Source: Lacrimispora sinapis
Lineage (GTDB): Bacteria; Bacillota; Clostridia; Lachnospirales; Lachnospiraceae
Length of the DNA stretch: 64,000 nt
NCBI RefSeq assembly: GCF_043633585.1
Contig: NZ_CP141832.1
Location: 1,674,001 to 1,738,000 of the forward strand
Direction of reading: 5' to 3'
The notes below the pieces were generated by a model. That model worked only from the letters and a program-made list of their open reading frames with translations, made no database searches and was not told the DNA's origin. Shown here in pieces: positions 8,677 through 16,975 of the stretch. The position numbers were made by a program, and so were the translations under genes. Numbering within the stretch: the first letter of the stretch is position 1; each line of letters begins with the position of its first letter.

Positions 8677-9955
8677 GAACCAGGTGAATTATTACACAAC
8701 ATTTATTAATGAGAATCCCATTTATGAGTATGCAGGTACTTATGCGGATGAGGGCATTTCGGCAACCAATACCAAAAAGAGGGATGAGTTTAAACGTATG
8801 ATAGCAGACTGCCGGGCAGGGAAGATTGATATGATTATTACAAAATCCATCTCAAGGTTTGCAAGGAATACGCTGGACTGCCTGAATTATGTACGGGAGC
8901 TGAAGGAGTTGGGCATTGGAATCATTTTTGAAAAGGAAAATATAAATACACTGGATGCAAAAGGAGAAGTACTGCTTACTATTCTTTCTTCACTGGCACA
9001 GGATGAGAGCCGGTCTATTTCTGAGAATTCCACTTGGGGAATACGCAGGAGATTCGAAAAGGGACAGCATAAGATGAGCACCAAACGATTTCTTGGTTAT
9101 GATACTGACGAGAATGGAAAACTGGTTATCAACAAAAAGCAGGCGCAGGTTGTTAAGCGGTTGTATTCGGAGTTTTTAAGAGGGAAAACGGTTGATTACA
9201 TTAAGCGGATATTTGAACAGGAAGGCGTGAAGAACTGGGACGGTGGAACGAAGTGGCAGACCACTACTTTGCAGAGTATGCTGGAAAATGAGAAGTACAA
9301 AGGTGATGCCATTCTGCAGAAGAGTTATACAACGGATTTTCTGTCAAAAAAGCGGGTTATGAATAACGGAGAAATACAGAAGTTTTATATTGAAGATGAC
9401 CATGAGGCTATTATAGAGCCGTGGATTTGGGAATGTGTGCAGTTGGAGATTAAGAGAAGAAAGCGGTATCTGCAGGAACATGAAACCAATTCTTATTCTA
9501 ATAATACGGAGAAGAATCCTTTTGCTTCTAAGATTGTTTGTGGTGTATGCGGAAAAGTGTTTGCTCGGAAAGGTTGGCGGAGCAGTAGAGGTGTTGATAG
9601 GAAGGTATGGCAGTGCAGTGAGCGGTATAAGGTGAAAGGTGTAATGGGGTGTGCTAACAGGCAAGTGGAGGAGAGTACATTGGAAAAAGCCTTTGTTATG
9701 GCGTGGAATGGAATTTTAGAAAATAAGGAGTACTTTTGGAAGAAGTGGGAAGAACAAAAAAATGGAAAGGATTTGCTTTTGATATATAGGGGAAAAGATT
9801 TTCAGGAATTTACCAGAGATTCCGGACCAATAAAGAAGATGGAGACGGATTTCATACTCCGGGTACTGGATTATGTTAAAGTATTTGAAGATGGGACTCT
9901 AATGGTGGTGTTTTTGGATGGGACAGAAATTGAGTGTAAAAGTGAAGAAGAATAG
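8537..9955 (+). CDS. Large serine recombinase
   Basis: 472 residues; ATG 8537 follows GAGGAGG. The catalytic domain is intact (AAYCRVSTAQEEQ; ITKSISRFARNTLDC; KENINTLDAKGE), then a recombinase domain with MLENEKYKGDAILQK, a zinc ribbon (CGVCGKVFARKG ... CSERY ... C), and a C-terminal helical region. It is a paralogue of the previous gene: the segments around ITKSISRFARNT and FLGYD are nearly identical. Last gene of the prophage-type module, directly followed by tandem terminators, so the attachment site is expected close by. Pairs of active large serine recombinases are known from SCC elements (CcrA/CcrB); whether both are needed here is unknown. Confidence 0.92.
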   Translation: MARNITVIPARQISSADESMSQSARKLRVAAYCRVSTAQEEQLLSYENQVNYYTTFINENPIYEYAGTYADEGISATNTKKRDEFKRMIADCRAGKIDMIITKSISRFARNTLDCLNYVRELKELGIGIIFEKENINTLDAKGEVLLTILSSLAQDESRSISENSTWGIRRRFEKGQHKMSTKRFLGYDTDENGKLVINKKQAQVVKRLYSEFLRGKTVDYIKRIFEQEGVKNWDGGTKWQTTTLQSMLENEKYKGDAILQKSYTTDFLSKKRVMNNGEIQKFYIEDDHEAIIEPWIWECVQLEIKRRKRYLQEHETNSYSNNTEKNPFASKIVCGVCGKVFARKGWRSSRGVDRKVWQCSERYKVKGVMGCANRQVEESTLEKAFVMAWNGILENKEYFWKKWEEQKNGKDLLLIYRGKDFQEFTRDSGPIKKMETDFILRVLDYVKVFEDGTLMVVFLDGTEIECKSEEE

Positions 9956-9973
9956 AGGGAGTAAGAAGAAATG

Positions 9974-10025
9974 CCAACTGGGAATTGTATCCTAGTTGGT
10001 TTTTTCGCCCATTAGGGGCGTTTTT
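9974..10025 (+). terminator. Tandem terminators after recombinase genes
   Basis: First hairpin: CCAACT (9974-9979) with AGTTGG (9994-9999), then six T. Second: CGCCC (10006-10010) with GGGCG (10016-10020), then TTTTTA. Together they insulate the recombinase module from the island downstream. Confidence 0.8.
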
Positions 10026-10213
10026 ATAAGCATACTTATAAGGTATATTGTGTCCCCTTTGTTATTCCTCTTTACTCAACTAGGAATAAAATAGCTATTT
10101 ATATATATTTATAATTATTCATATTTAAGTAAAGATAAAATGAAATATTTAGATTTACATTGTGCTTTTTCTGGTTACTTAGTATAATGGAAACAGTGAT
10201 AGGAGGAAAAAAG
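10026..10213 (+). promoter_or_regulatory. Promoter region of the McrBC-type operon
   Basis: TTGTGC (10160-10165), a 17-base spacer and TATAAT (10183-10188) form a good sigma-A promoter. The AGGAGG at 10201 serves the HTH gene. Upstream, TTATTCCT (10062-10069) and AGGAATAA (10082-10089) form an inverted repeat with a 12-base centre. It is a possible operator or part of the element's attachment site; neither can be decided from this window. Confidence 0.6.
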
Positions 10214-10402
10214 ATGGAAACTATTTATGAAAAATGGTCAGATCTTGAAGATGTTGCCGAATACTTAGGGGTTACAAAGGATACGATTCGTAACTGGATA
10301 AAAAAGACAGATATTCCGGCTCATAAAATTGGAAGACAATGGAAATTTAAAATATCAGAATTAGACAAATGGATAAAAAGCGGAAATAGTGCTATTGAAT
10401 AA
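10214..10402 (+). CDS. Small excisionase/MerR-type helix-turn-helix protein
   Basis: 62 residues; ATG 10214 after AGGAGG, chosen over an upstream start that would read through the promoter. The sequence (DLEDVAEYLGVTKDTIRNWIKKTDIPAHKIGRQWKFKISELDKWI) is a complete HTH_17 / excisionase-family domain. Such proteins bind DNA as small winged-helix units. It is the first gene of the restriction-type operon and so a candidate controller of that operon. An excisionase role for the adjacent prophage is an alternative, but its own promoter and position with the McrBC genes favour control. Confidence 0.8.
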   Translation: METIYEKWSDLEDVAEYLGVTKDTIRNWIKKTDIPAHKIGRQWKFKISELDKWIKSGNSAIE

Positions 10403-10418
10403 AGTGGAGGAAGAAGTC

Positions 10419-11171
10419 ATGCCTAGTTACGAAATGATTAATATTGATTTAGAAATGGGAACAAAATATTTGATTAATGAAAGTGCATATTTTCTAGGTG
10501 GATTATTTGCTGCGAATGAAGCAGTAACTGTGCGAGAACAAAAATATTATATCGCTCCTGTTAGGCATAATAGTGGATATTTGACACAAGAGGAATTGGA
10601 AAAGCATTTCGAACATGTGAAGGCTATTTCTCATAAGTTGTCTAATGAAACGCTGATGTCGCAGACAATCAAGAAAAATGGATTTGATTCAGGAAAGTTT
10701 AATAGATTGCAGGGATTTGGAACCTTTTTTAAGACAAGCGGGATTGAGACTATTGAAGATATGATTCCAGAAGTTAAGCGTGCGTTATTTGCATCTTCAA
10801 GAGAAGTGCAAAGAAGTTTTATTGTTGGTATGTTTGATGGAAGAGGTTCAATTGATATTGATAAGAATACAAATAATATTCGTTATGTGGTTTTAGATTG
10901 CGAGAATGCAGTGGTTGGTAGATTTCTATGTGATGTAGTTGGAAATTATGGGATGAGTCACAACTATAATCAAGCTAGAGAACGATTAGAAGGTGGAAGA
11001 CCAAGAAAAGATCAATTAAGAATACCAGGGGCTGAAAATTTTGTTTTAAAAATAGGATTTATTTCTGAGAAAAAATTTAAAGTTGCAGCTTCAGTTTATC
11101 CAGATTTATATTTTAAGATACAGGAAGAAGATTCTATATTAGACGGGTTAAAGACGCTGGAAAGGAAGTAG
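10419..11171 (+). CDS. LAGLIDADG-fold protein with substituted catalytic acids
   Basis: 250 residues from ATG 10419 (GGAGG at 10406-10410; 8-base spacing). Two motifs in the order of a single-chain LAGLIDADG endonuclease are visible: LGGLFAANE at residues 26-34 and IVGMFDGRG at 135-143, the second followed by the strand SIDIDKNTNNIRYVVLDC. At the position of the metal-binding acid (the second D of the motif) the residues are Asn and Arg, so cleavage activity is doubtful. The C-terminal half has a basic loop (RERLEGGRPRKDQLR). It sits between the HTH protein and McrB with short gaps. Probably a DNA-binding or specificity component derived from a homing endonuclease, comparable in origin to WhiA; this role is inference. 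Confidence 0.6.
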   Translation: MPSYEMINIDLEMGTKYLINESAYFLGGLFAANEAVTVREQKYYIAPVRHNSGYLTQEELEKHFEHVKAISHKLSNETLMSQTIKKNGFDSGKFNRLQGFGTFFKTSGIETIEDMIPEVKRALFASSREVQRSFIVGMFDGRGSIDIDKNTNNIRYVVLDCENAVVGRFLCDVVGNYGMSHNYNQARERLEGGRPRKDQLRIPGAENFVLKIGFISEKKFKVAASVYPDLYFKIQEEDSILDGLKTLERK

Positions 11172-11175
11172 AAAA

Positions 11176-12444
11176 ATGGCAGAAAATATAATCTTTTATG
11201 GACCTCCTGGAACTGGAAAAACTTATTATATGCAAAAACAAATTGAAAAATATACTGACTATATTATTGATGATGCAGATATAGTAGATTCTTATACAGT
11301 AAAATCAGCGGAGTGGCTTCTGATTGCATTAGTGATTATGCAGAATAATAATCCAATGAATTCGAGTGATATTATGTCAAAAATATCTACTCTTAGTTTG
11401 GGATATAGTGGAACTGTTTCTGATGTGTTGGAAGATCATTCTATCCAGGACTCTCCACTGGGGTTGACGAGAAGGCAGCCAAGAATATTTTTTGAAGACG
11501 GCGGAAAATGGTTTGTAGATAGATTACGGTTGCTGGAGTATGATCCAAACTTTATCAGTAATTATATGAAACATGGTGCTGTTGAAAAAAGATATGATTT
11601 TGTTACATTCCATCAATCATTTACATATGAAGATTTTATTGAGGGAATAAGACCGTCAGTTAATCCTACAACTAGATTACTGGATTATGATCCTCAACCG
11701 GGTGTGTTTAAACGGATATGTGAGAAAGCTCGTGCAAATAGGGCAAAACAATATGCGTTATTTATTGATGAGATTAATAGGGGAAACATATCAGAGATAT
11801 TTGGTGAATTAATAAGCTTAATAGAATTGGATAAAAGGGAAGGACAATATTGTGAATTGGAAGCAGTATTACCATATTCAAAGACTGCTTTTAAGGTTCC
11901 AAATAATCTTAATATTATTGGAACTATGAATAGTGCAGATAAATCAATTGCGACAATTGATATGGCGTTAAGAAGAAGATTTGAATTTATAAATTTCCCT
12001 TGTAATTATAATGTGCTAGAAAAAGCAATATCTTTGAAAGGACTTGATCCACATAATATTGATGGAATAGATGTTATTAAATTGCTAAAAGTTATAAATA
12101 AAAGAATAGAGTTGCTGTTAGATTCTGACCATATAATCGGGCATGCATATTTTATGAAGGTGGAAACAGGTAGACAGATAATTTCTGTTATTACTAAAAA
12201 AATTATCCCATTACTGGAAGAACATTTTTTTGATGACCTGCAAAAGATACAACTGGTGTTAAATGATATTGATGACACTGGTGCTTTGGTTAAGGATGCT
12301 ATATATGTACATGAAGAACTCGACCCAGATAAGTTGTTGAATTTTGTTGGTGAATATGTAATTGAACCTAAGAAAATATATCATGTTAACCAGCATGTTA
12401 TTGTAGCTGGAATTATTAAGATATACAATGGAGTGGCATTATGA
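11176..12444 (+). CDS. McrB-like AAA+ GTPase subunit of a McrBC-type restriction system
   Basis: 422 residues. McrB-type subunits hydrolyse GTP and translocate DNA for a McrC-type nuclease partner. Walker A is at the extreme N terminus (FYGPPGTGKTYY), Walker B is YALFIDEINRGN, and the family signature appears as IGTMNSADKSIATIDMALRRRF (MNTADR in McrB). Unlike E. coli McrB there is no N-terminal DNA-binding domain; instead about 100 residues (YTVKSAEWLLIALVIM to KWFVDRLRLL) are inserted between Walker A and the QSFTYEDFIEG motif, and look like a winged-helix or methyl-DNA reader. The stop overlaps the McrC-like start (ATGA). Confidence 0.9.
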   Translation: MAENIIFYGPPGTGKTYYMQKQIEKYTDYIIDDADIVDSYTVKSAEWLLIALVIMQNNNPMNSSDIMSKISTLSLGYSGTVSDVLEDHSIQDSPLGLTRRQPRIFFEDGGKWFVDRLRLLEYDPNFISNYMKHGAVEKRYDFVTFHQSFTYEDFIEGIRPSVNPTTRLLDYDPQPGVFKRICEKARANRAKQYALFIDEINRGNISEIFGELISLIELDKREGQYCELEAVLPYSKTAFKVPNNLNIIGTMNSADKSIATIDMALRRRFEFINFPCNYNVLEKAISLKGLDPHNIDGIDVIKLLKVINKRIELLLDSDHIIGHAYFMKVETGRQIISVITKKIIPLLEEHFFDDLQKIQLVLNDIDDTGALVKDAIYVHEELDPDKLLNFVGEYVIEPKKIYHVNQHVIVAGIIKIYNGVAL

Positions 12445-13673
12445 TGTTGACAGTTTTGGAACATCAAAAAGTTTATATAGGTAAATTTCGTGATGAAACT
12501 AAACCCCAAATTTCATATGAGGATGCAAATTTGCTGAGAATGGTAGATTTAAATAACAGAGGTATTTTTAAATGGGGGAACCATTTTTTAATTCCTCAAC
12601 AGTGGGTTGGAGCAATAGCATTACCGGGGCTTTCCATTGAGATTTTACCAAAAGTCACGGATTATTATGATGAGAATTTTACCAAACGAGTGTTATTGCA
12701 GATGTTCAAAGTTGCTAATAATATTCCGACTAAAAAGAACGTTTCTGCAAAGGTTTCCTTTGCTAAAAATGGGCTGATTGAGATTTTAATAGCTAATTTT
12801 TTAGATTGTATAGAACATTATATAAAAGAGGGATTTATATCTTCTTATTGTAAAGTTACAAGGAACTTACCAGCAATAAAGGGAAGCATAGATTTTTCAA
12901 AGCAGATTAATAAGAATCTGTTAAATCCAACAAGGTTTGTTTGTAGATATTCAAGAATGGAAGTAGATAATCCAGTAAATGGGTTATTAAAATATGTATT
13001 GAATGTAATGCAAAAAGTTTCTTGTGACTATTCAAACTGCAAGAGAATTGTAACAGCATTAGTCTATTTTGATGTTGTTAAAGAAATGGATGAAAAGAGT
13101 GTGCGTAATAATAATATTCAAATAACAAAAGTAAATCAGAGAGTACAAATTCTTTTACAGTATGCATATCTTTTCTTAGATGGGTATGCTGTTAGTATTA
13201 ACAATGGAAAGAATACAGTATCGTCAATGTTGTTTGATATGAATAAGGTTTTTGAAAAATTTATTTACAAAAGTTATAGAAAAGTGTTTGGGGGAAAAGT
13301 ACAGTATCAGAGTGCTAAAAATTATTTGATAACTGACAAAAATAGTGCGGCAAAAAGAATAAATTTAAGGCCTGACTTGTTGATATATTCTCCAGGTGGA
13401 GTTAAGATGGTAGTCGATACGAAGTGGAAGAGAATTAGAAAATTTGTAAAAGAGTCAGATGTATATCAGATGAATGCATATGTTTCTGCTATTGATAAAG
13501 TTGATACTGCAATATTACTGTATCCTAAGGCAGAAGATGCAAGTGGTGCAGTAGGAGATTATGAATTTACAAATTCTTCTGGTAATAAGGAATTGAAAAT
13601 AAGAACAGTGGATTTATCATTAATTGCAGATGAAAAAAATTTTTCAGAGCATATAAAATCACTGTTAACATAG
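12441..13673 (+). CDS. McrC-like PD-(D/E)xK nuclease subunit
   Basis: 410 residues. Partner and nuclease subunit for the McrB-like GTPase. The N-terminal half carries the usual McrC beta-rich region (LPGLSIEILPKV). The C-terminal half has the nuclease core: LRPDLLIYSPGGVKMVVDTKWK supplies the D and D-x-K of the active site, followed by a helix with VYQMNAYVSA. Translationally coupled to the upstream gene by a four-base overlap. Together with two methyltransferases it resembles LlaJI- and BsuMI-type systems, where McrBC-like proteins act as the restriction part. Confidence 0.87.
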   Translation: MMLTVLEHQKVYIGKFRDETKPQISYEDANLLRMVDLNNRGIFKWGNHFLIPQQWVGAIALPGLSIEILPKVTDYYDENFTKRVLLQMFKVANNIPTKKNVSAKVSFAKNGLIEILIANFLDCIEHYIKEGFISSYCKVTRNLPAIKGSIDFSKQINKNLLNPTRFVCRYSRMEVDNPVNGLLKYVLNVMQKVSCDYSNCKRIVTALVYFDVVKEMDEKSVRNNNIQITKVNQRVQILLQYAYLFLDGYAVSINNGKNTVSSMLFDMNKVFEKFIYKSYRKVFGGKVQYQSAKNYLITDKNSAAKRINLRPDLLIYSPGGVKMVVDTKWKRIRKFVKESDVYQMNAYVSAIDKVDTAILLYPKAEDASGAVGDYEFTNSSGNKELKIRTVDLSLIADEKNFSEHIKSLLT

Positions 13674-13686
13674 AGGAGTTAAAAGA

Positions 13687-14469
13687 ATGAATAGCATAAA
13701 ATTGATTAATGGAAATTGTCTGGAGGAAATGGAAAAACTTCCAGACAATTCTGTTGATTTAATTGTAACAGACCCCCCATATAATTTGGGAAATTTTATG
13801 AGGGCCAGGGATACTAATCTAAAAAAAATGCGAGATAATTTTTTTGGTGATGCTGGCTGGGATGATTTAGAGTTTGAACAATGGGTGCAGCATATGAATG
13901 ATTTTTTTACTCAATCTAAACGAGTGTTAAAAAAAGGTGGTTCCATGATTGTATTTATGGCAATTATCAAAGTTGAGTCAATAATATCCATAGCTGAGAG
14001 TAATGGTCTGTATTATAAGACAACAGGTATTTGGCATAAAACAAATCCTATGCCTAGGAATATGAATTTACATTTTATAAATTCAGTGGAAAGCTGGATT
14101 TATTTTACAAATATTACAAGAACAGGAACTTTTAACAATGATAGGAAGGCTTTACACGACTTTGTAGAAAGTTCTGTTGCACCAAAAAGGGAAAAACGCT
14201 ATGGTGGACATCCTACGCAGAAACCTGAAAGCGTAATACAGCATTTTGTTGATACGTTATCTAATCCTGGAGATGTCGTAATGGACCCTTTTATGGGAAG
14301 TGGTACAACCGGTGTTGTTTCAAAACGAACTGGTAGAAGTTTTATCGGAATTGAATTGCAACCGAATTATTTTCAAATTTGTCTAAAAAGAATGGCAGAT
14401 GAAATGAATGGAGGAGAATACAGAACAGAAGTTATTAACGAGGTGGATGAGAATGCTCAGAGTAGTTGA
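13687..14469 (+). CDS. Beta-class DNA methyltransferase (N6-adenine or N4-cytosine)
   Basis: 260 residues; ATG 13687 after GAGGAG. Modifies an exocyclic amino group in DNA. Motif IV (LIVTDPPYNLG) precedes the variable recognition region and motif I (VMDPFMGSGTTGVVSKRTGRSFIGIE) is near the C terminus, the beta arrangement. DPPY rather than SPPY suggests N6-adenine methylation, but N4-cytosine cannot be excluded. The conserved GGHPTQKP segment is present. The stop overlaps the following C5 methyltransferase by 17 bases. Probably protects host sites from the McrBC-like nuclease. Confidence 0.9.
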   Translation: MNSIKLINGNCLEEMEKLPDNSVDLIVTDPPYNLGNFMRARDTNLKKMRDNFFGDAGWDDLEFEQWVQHMNDFFTQSKRVLKKGGSMIVFMAIIKVESIISIAESNGLYYKTTGIWHKTNPMPRNMNLHFINSVESWIYFTNITRTGTFNNDRKALHDFVESSVAPKREKRYGGHPTQKPESVIQHFVDTLSNPGDVVMDPFMGSGTTGVVSKRTGRSFIGIELQPNYFQICLKRMADEMNGGEYRTEVINEVDENAQSS

Positions 14470-15514
14470 TTTGTTTGCTGGAGTGGGTGGATTATCATAT
14501 GGATTTATGTTGGCAGGTGCTGAAATATTGGTGGCAAACGAAAAGGATGAAAGTATTGCGCAGGCTTATAAGAAAAACCATCCCAATACAGAAATGATTA
14601 CAGCAGATATTACCAAATTAGATATACCCAAGATATTTAACAAGTATCTTGGTAAGATAGATATTGTTATAGGAGGGCCACCATGTCAAGGCTTTTCACA
14701 AAAAGGTAGTAGAAAAACCATAAATGATCCTAGAAATTTTTTATTTAAATATTATTATGAGGTAGTGAAATACTTAAAGCCAAAATATTTTCTTATGGAG
14801 AATGTACCGAATTTGTTAACTACAGAAAAGGGATTATTCAGGAAGGAAATAGAAAAACTCTTTGGTGATATTGGATATTCACTGGACTGTGATGTTCTAA
14901 ATGCAGCGTTTTTTGGTGTTCCGCAGGTACGGCGTAGAGCGATGATTCTTGGGAAACAAGGAAATCAGATATTAAGATTACCCAAAGCGAGAAATGCAAT
15001 GGTTACAATAGATGAAGCTATTTCAGATTTACAATATTTGGAGTCTGGAGAGGGAGAAGAAATATCACCTTATATAACTGTACCAAACTCTGCTTATCAA
15101 AAAGATATGAGAAAGGGAGCAACTGAGTTACATAATCACGTTGCAACCAGACACTCTAAAGAAGCTATTGAAAAATTAAAATTAATCCCTGTTGGCATGG
15201 GTAAAGAGGTATTGCCGGAAGAATTGCTTACCAAATCAATATATAGTGGAACTTGGTCAAGGATGATTGCAGATGAACAGTCGGTTACTATTACTACGAG
15301 ATTTGATACTCCGTCTTCAGGAAGGTTCACACATCCTACATTAAATAGATGTATTACAGTAAGGGAAGCTGCTAGAATCCAATCATTTCCAGATCGATTT
15401 ATATTTTATGGTAATAAGTCATCTCAGATGAAACAAGTGGGAAATGCAGTTCCACCACTTTTAGGAAAGGCTGTTGCAGAAGTAATAATCAAAGATTTTA
15501 ATAGAGAATTGTAG
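14453..15514 (+). CDS. C5-cytosine DNA methyltransferase
   Basis: 353 residues from ATG 14453 (GAGGTGG at 14440); ATG 14447 is too close to the ribosome site. Transfers methyl from S-adenosylmethionine to C5 of cytosine. Motifs in order: I (VVDLFAGVGGLSYGF), IV with catalytic Cys (GGPPCQGFSQKG), VI (FLMENVPN), VIII (QVRRRAMILG), and X (KQVGNAVPP). The target-recognition domain lies between about residues 190 and 290. All key residues are present. Last gene of the McrBC-type operon and followed by a strong hairpin. Confidence 0.95.
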   Translation: MLRVVDLFAGVGGLSYGFMLAGAEILVANEKDESIAQAYKKNHPNTEMITADITKLDIPKIFNKYLGKIDIVIGGPPCQGFSQKGSRKTINDPRNFLFKYYYEVVKYLKPKYFLMENVPNLLTTEKGLFRKEIEKLFGDIGYSLDCDVLNAAFFGVPQVRRRAMILGKQGNQILRLPKARNAMVTIDEAISDLQYLESGEGEEISPYITVPNSAYQKDMRKGATELHNHVATRHSKEAIEKLKLIPVGMGKEVLPEELLTKSIYSGTWSRMIADEQSVTITTRFDTPSSGRFTHPTLNRCITVREAARIQSFPDRFIFYGNKSSQMKQVGNAVPPLLGKAVAEVIIKDFNREL

Positions 15515-15520
15515 TATATA

Positions 15521-15556
15521 GCATAGGTTGGAGTAAAAATTTGCCCCAACCTATGC
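15521..15556 (+). terminator. Hairpin after the methyltransferase operon
   Basis: GCATAGGTTGG (15521-15531) pairs with CCAACCTATGC (15546-15556). The downstream sequence has only a short T run (CCTTTT), so it may be a terminator or an mRNA end-stabilising stem. Confidence 0.6.
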
Positions 15557-15585
15557 CATAATTACCTTTTGGCAAAAGTTAATAG

Positions 15586-15785
15586 TTTCGCCATGTAGTA
15601 TAAAAATAAAGTTCCACCGCATGTGGAGACGGTGGTGTTGCTGGCGCGGAAAGCCCGGTAAATCAAAGATTTGAGGGGATTTGGAAGAAAAATGGACGTG
15701 TGGTTTTAGCAGTGATGATTAGTCCGAGGAAACTTATTTTACCCGGGGGTAAATTTATAGGTGTTTCACCCCCGCCATTTTAATT
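15586..15785 (+). repeat. Intergenic structured repeat, copy 1
   Basis: Starts with TTTCGCCATGTAGTAT, then CCACCG (15614-15619), loop CATGTGGAGA, CGGTGG (15630-15635), then GGCGCGGAAAGC. The outer CGCCA and TGGCG can also pair. Homology to the copy at 19510 continues for about 50 bases past GCGGAAAGC. A further hairpin CGGGGGT (15744-15750) / ACCCCCG (15768-15774) followed by CCATTTTAATT could end a transcript. No protein is encoded. A small RNA or recombination element are both possible. Confidence 0.6.
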
Positions 15786-15804
15786 ATTAAGGAATATAAC
15801 GCTT

Positions 15805-16497
15805 ATGACAAAAAAGGAATTAGAAGCATATGCTGCTTTGGTTTTAATAAAAACTGCTCAGATTTGTGAGCCGTTTTCGGCTGATTGGCTTAAAGATAAG
15901 CCTGACCTGCAAATAGGCAACTTCGGGATTGAAGTAACAGAAGCTATTGACAAAAAAGACGGAGAGCAACGTCAAATCGATTCAGAGATTCTGAACTGCG
16001 AAACATATGAAAATGCTAATACATACATCAACAACCTAAGATATCCGAGGAAATATCGTAGTGAGACTAAGCAACTACCAGGTTCTGAGAGATTTTCTCT
16101 TATGAGCGGTGGCGGTTATAACGATAAAAAACCTCTCACTCTCATTGTTAATGCAATCCAGGATAAATCTAGGAAGTTTCTTAAATACCCAGACCACAAG
16201 ATGTTTTCACGGCGTGGATTGTATATTTCTGATCAAGAATTACGCCCATGTTTGCAACTTTTAGATATCGAGTCAATACTGAAAGCGACAAAAGATAGTG
16301 TTTTCGATGTGGTGTTCGTACATCAGCCGCACAGATTAATTGTCGTTGAAAAAGATGATGAACTAACGAAAGAATATCCATTCGACAAAATCAATAGAAT
16401 CGATGCCATATGTGAGGCTAAGCGAGTTTGCGGCTCTCCCGATTATGAAATTTGCTGTGAGAGAGCTAAAGCGTATAGGGAATCAAATGATTATTAA
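15805..16497 (+). CDS. Unrecognised protein, possibly a restriction-endonuclease-fold nuclease
   Basis: 230 residues, soluble. The N-terminal segment DWLKDKPDLQIGNFGIEVTEAI has the spacing of a PD-(D/E)xK core strand pair (D in PDL, E in IEVTEA), preceded by a helix (LEAYAALVLIKTA), but the usual Lys is replaced by Thr, so catalysis is uncertain. The rest includes FDVVFVHQPHRLIVVE and a Cys-containing C-terminal tail. ATG 15805 follows AAGGAATATAACG; the ribosome site is weak. It stands alone between two copies of the island repeats, downstream of the methyltransferases. It may be the orthodox restriction partner of the C5 methyltransferase or an independent defence gene. Confidence 0.55.
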   Translation: MTKKELEAYAALVLIKTAQICEPFSADWLKDKPDLQIGNFGIEVTEAIDKKDGEQRQIDSEILNCETYENANTYINNLRYPRKYRSETKQLPGSERFSLMSGGGYNDKKPLTLIVNAIQDKSRKFLKYPDHKMFSRRGLYISDQELRPCLQLLDIESILKATKDSVFDVVFVHQPHRLIVVEKDDELTKEYPFDKINRIDAICEAKRVCGSPDYEICCERAKAYRESNDY

Positions 16498-16849
16498 GCA
16501 GTTAATAATAAGGGAGACAACACCCTGTAATTCAAATCTTCAAATAAACAATATACTTCCCATTATCCATATAGTGCAAAGATAAGACTTACTTAAGGGT
16601 GATGTATTAATTATGACACAGAAATCTAATAGATGGGGTAGAGAGGTTACCTACTTACTTTAATATGTTAGTATGTTTCGCGATGTAAAAAATTTACATT
16701 GCTTTGTATTTTATAAAAAACATATAAAGAACTTAAGTAATGAATAAATAATAGTTTTAGATCAACCGGTTGAAGTGGATTTGGAAATATGTGACGGAGA
16801 TGTTTTTGATTGGTATGAAGGCTGTACCTATCATTGAAGAGGATAAAAA
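16498..16849. other. 352-bp intergenic stretch with repeat element
   Basis: Holds the 132-bp repeat described at 16556 and, beyond it, a short hairpin ATGTAAA (16682-16688) / TTTACAT. Between 16760 and 16837 there is an open frame that ends ICDGDVFDWYEGCTYH and has no plausible start; it looks like the 3' end of a decayed gene. Nothing else is supported. Confidence 0.5.
16556..16687 (+). repeat. Intergenic repeat element, copy A
   Basis: Begins CTTCCCATTATCC, continues with GCAAAGATAAGA and AGATGGGGTAGA, and ends at TTTCGCGATGTA. The same order, almost the same length and roughly three quarters of the bases recur at 19391-19521. Its 3' end is the same TTTCGCCATGTA-type junction as the hairpin repeats. 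It has no coding capacity. Confidence 0.65.
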
Positions 16850-16975
16850 ATGAAAAATCTAAGAAAAGTGTTATGTGCTGTGTTAGTGGGTGATTTGGTT
16901 ATGGGGATGAATATGGCTACCGTATTTGCTAAGGTAAAGGCATGTCTTATAAATTTAGAGGATAAAATGTTATGA
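16850..16975 (+). CDS. Small possible secreted peptide
   Basis: 41 residues: a basic start (MKNLRKVL), a hydrophobic core and ATVFAK, like a complete Sec signal peptide with cleavage after VFA, leaving about 13 residues. ATG 16850 is preceded by GAAGAGGATAA. Its TGA overlaps the ATG of the next gene. It could be a truncated remnant of a larger secreted protein or a leader peptide for coupled translation. No family recognised. Confidence 0.35.
   Translation: MKNLRKVLCAVLVGDLVMGMNMATVFAKVKACLINLEDKML

Noticed and set aside
10389..10418. GTG start 10 codons upstream for the LAGLIDADG-fold gene.
   Set aside because: It overlaps the HTH gene and lacks a ribosome site, whereas ATG 10419 has GGAGG at the right distance.
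15711..15735. GTGATGATTAGTCCGAGGAAAC resembles parts of a hammerhead ribozyme core (CUGAUGA ... GAAA).
   Set aside because: The required stem II after CUGAUGA does not form and the other stems are missing; likely chance.
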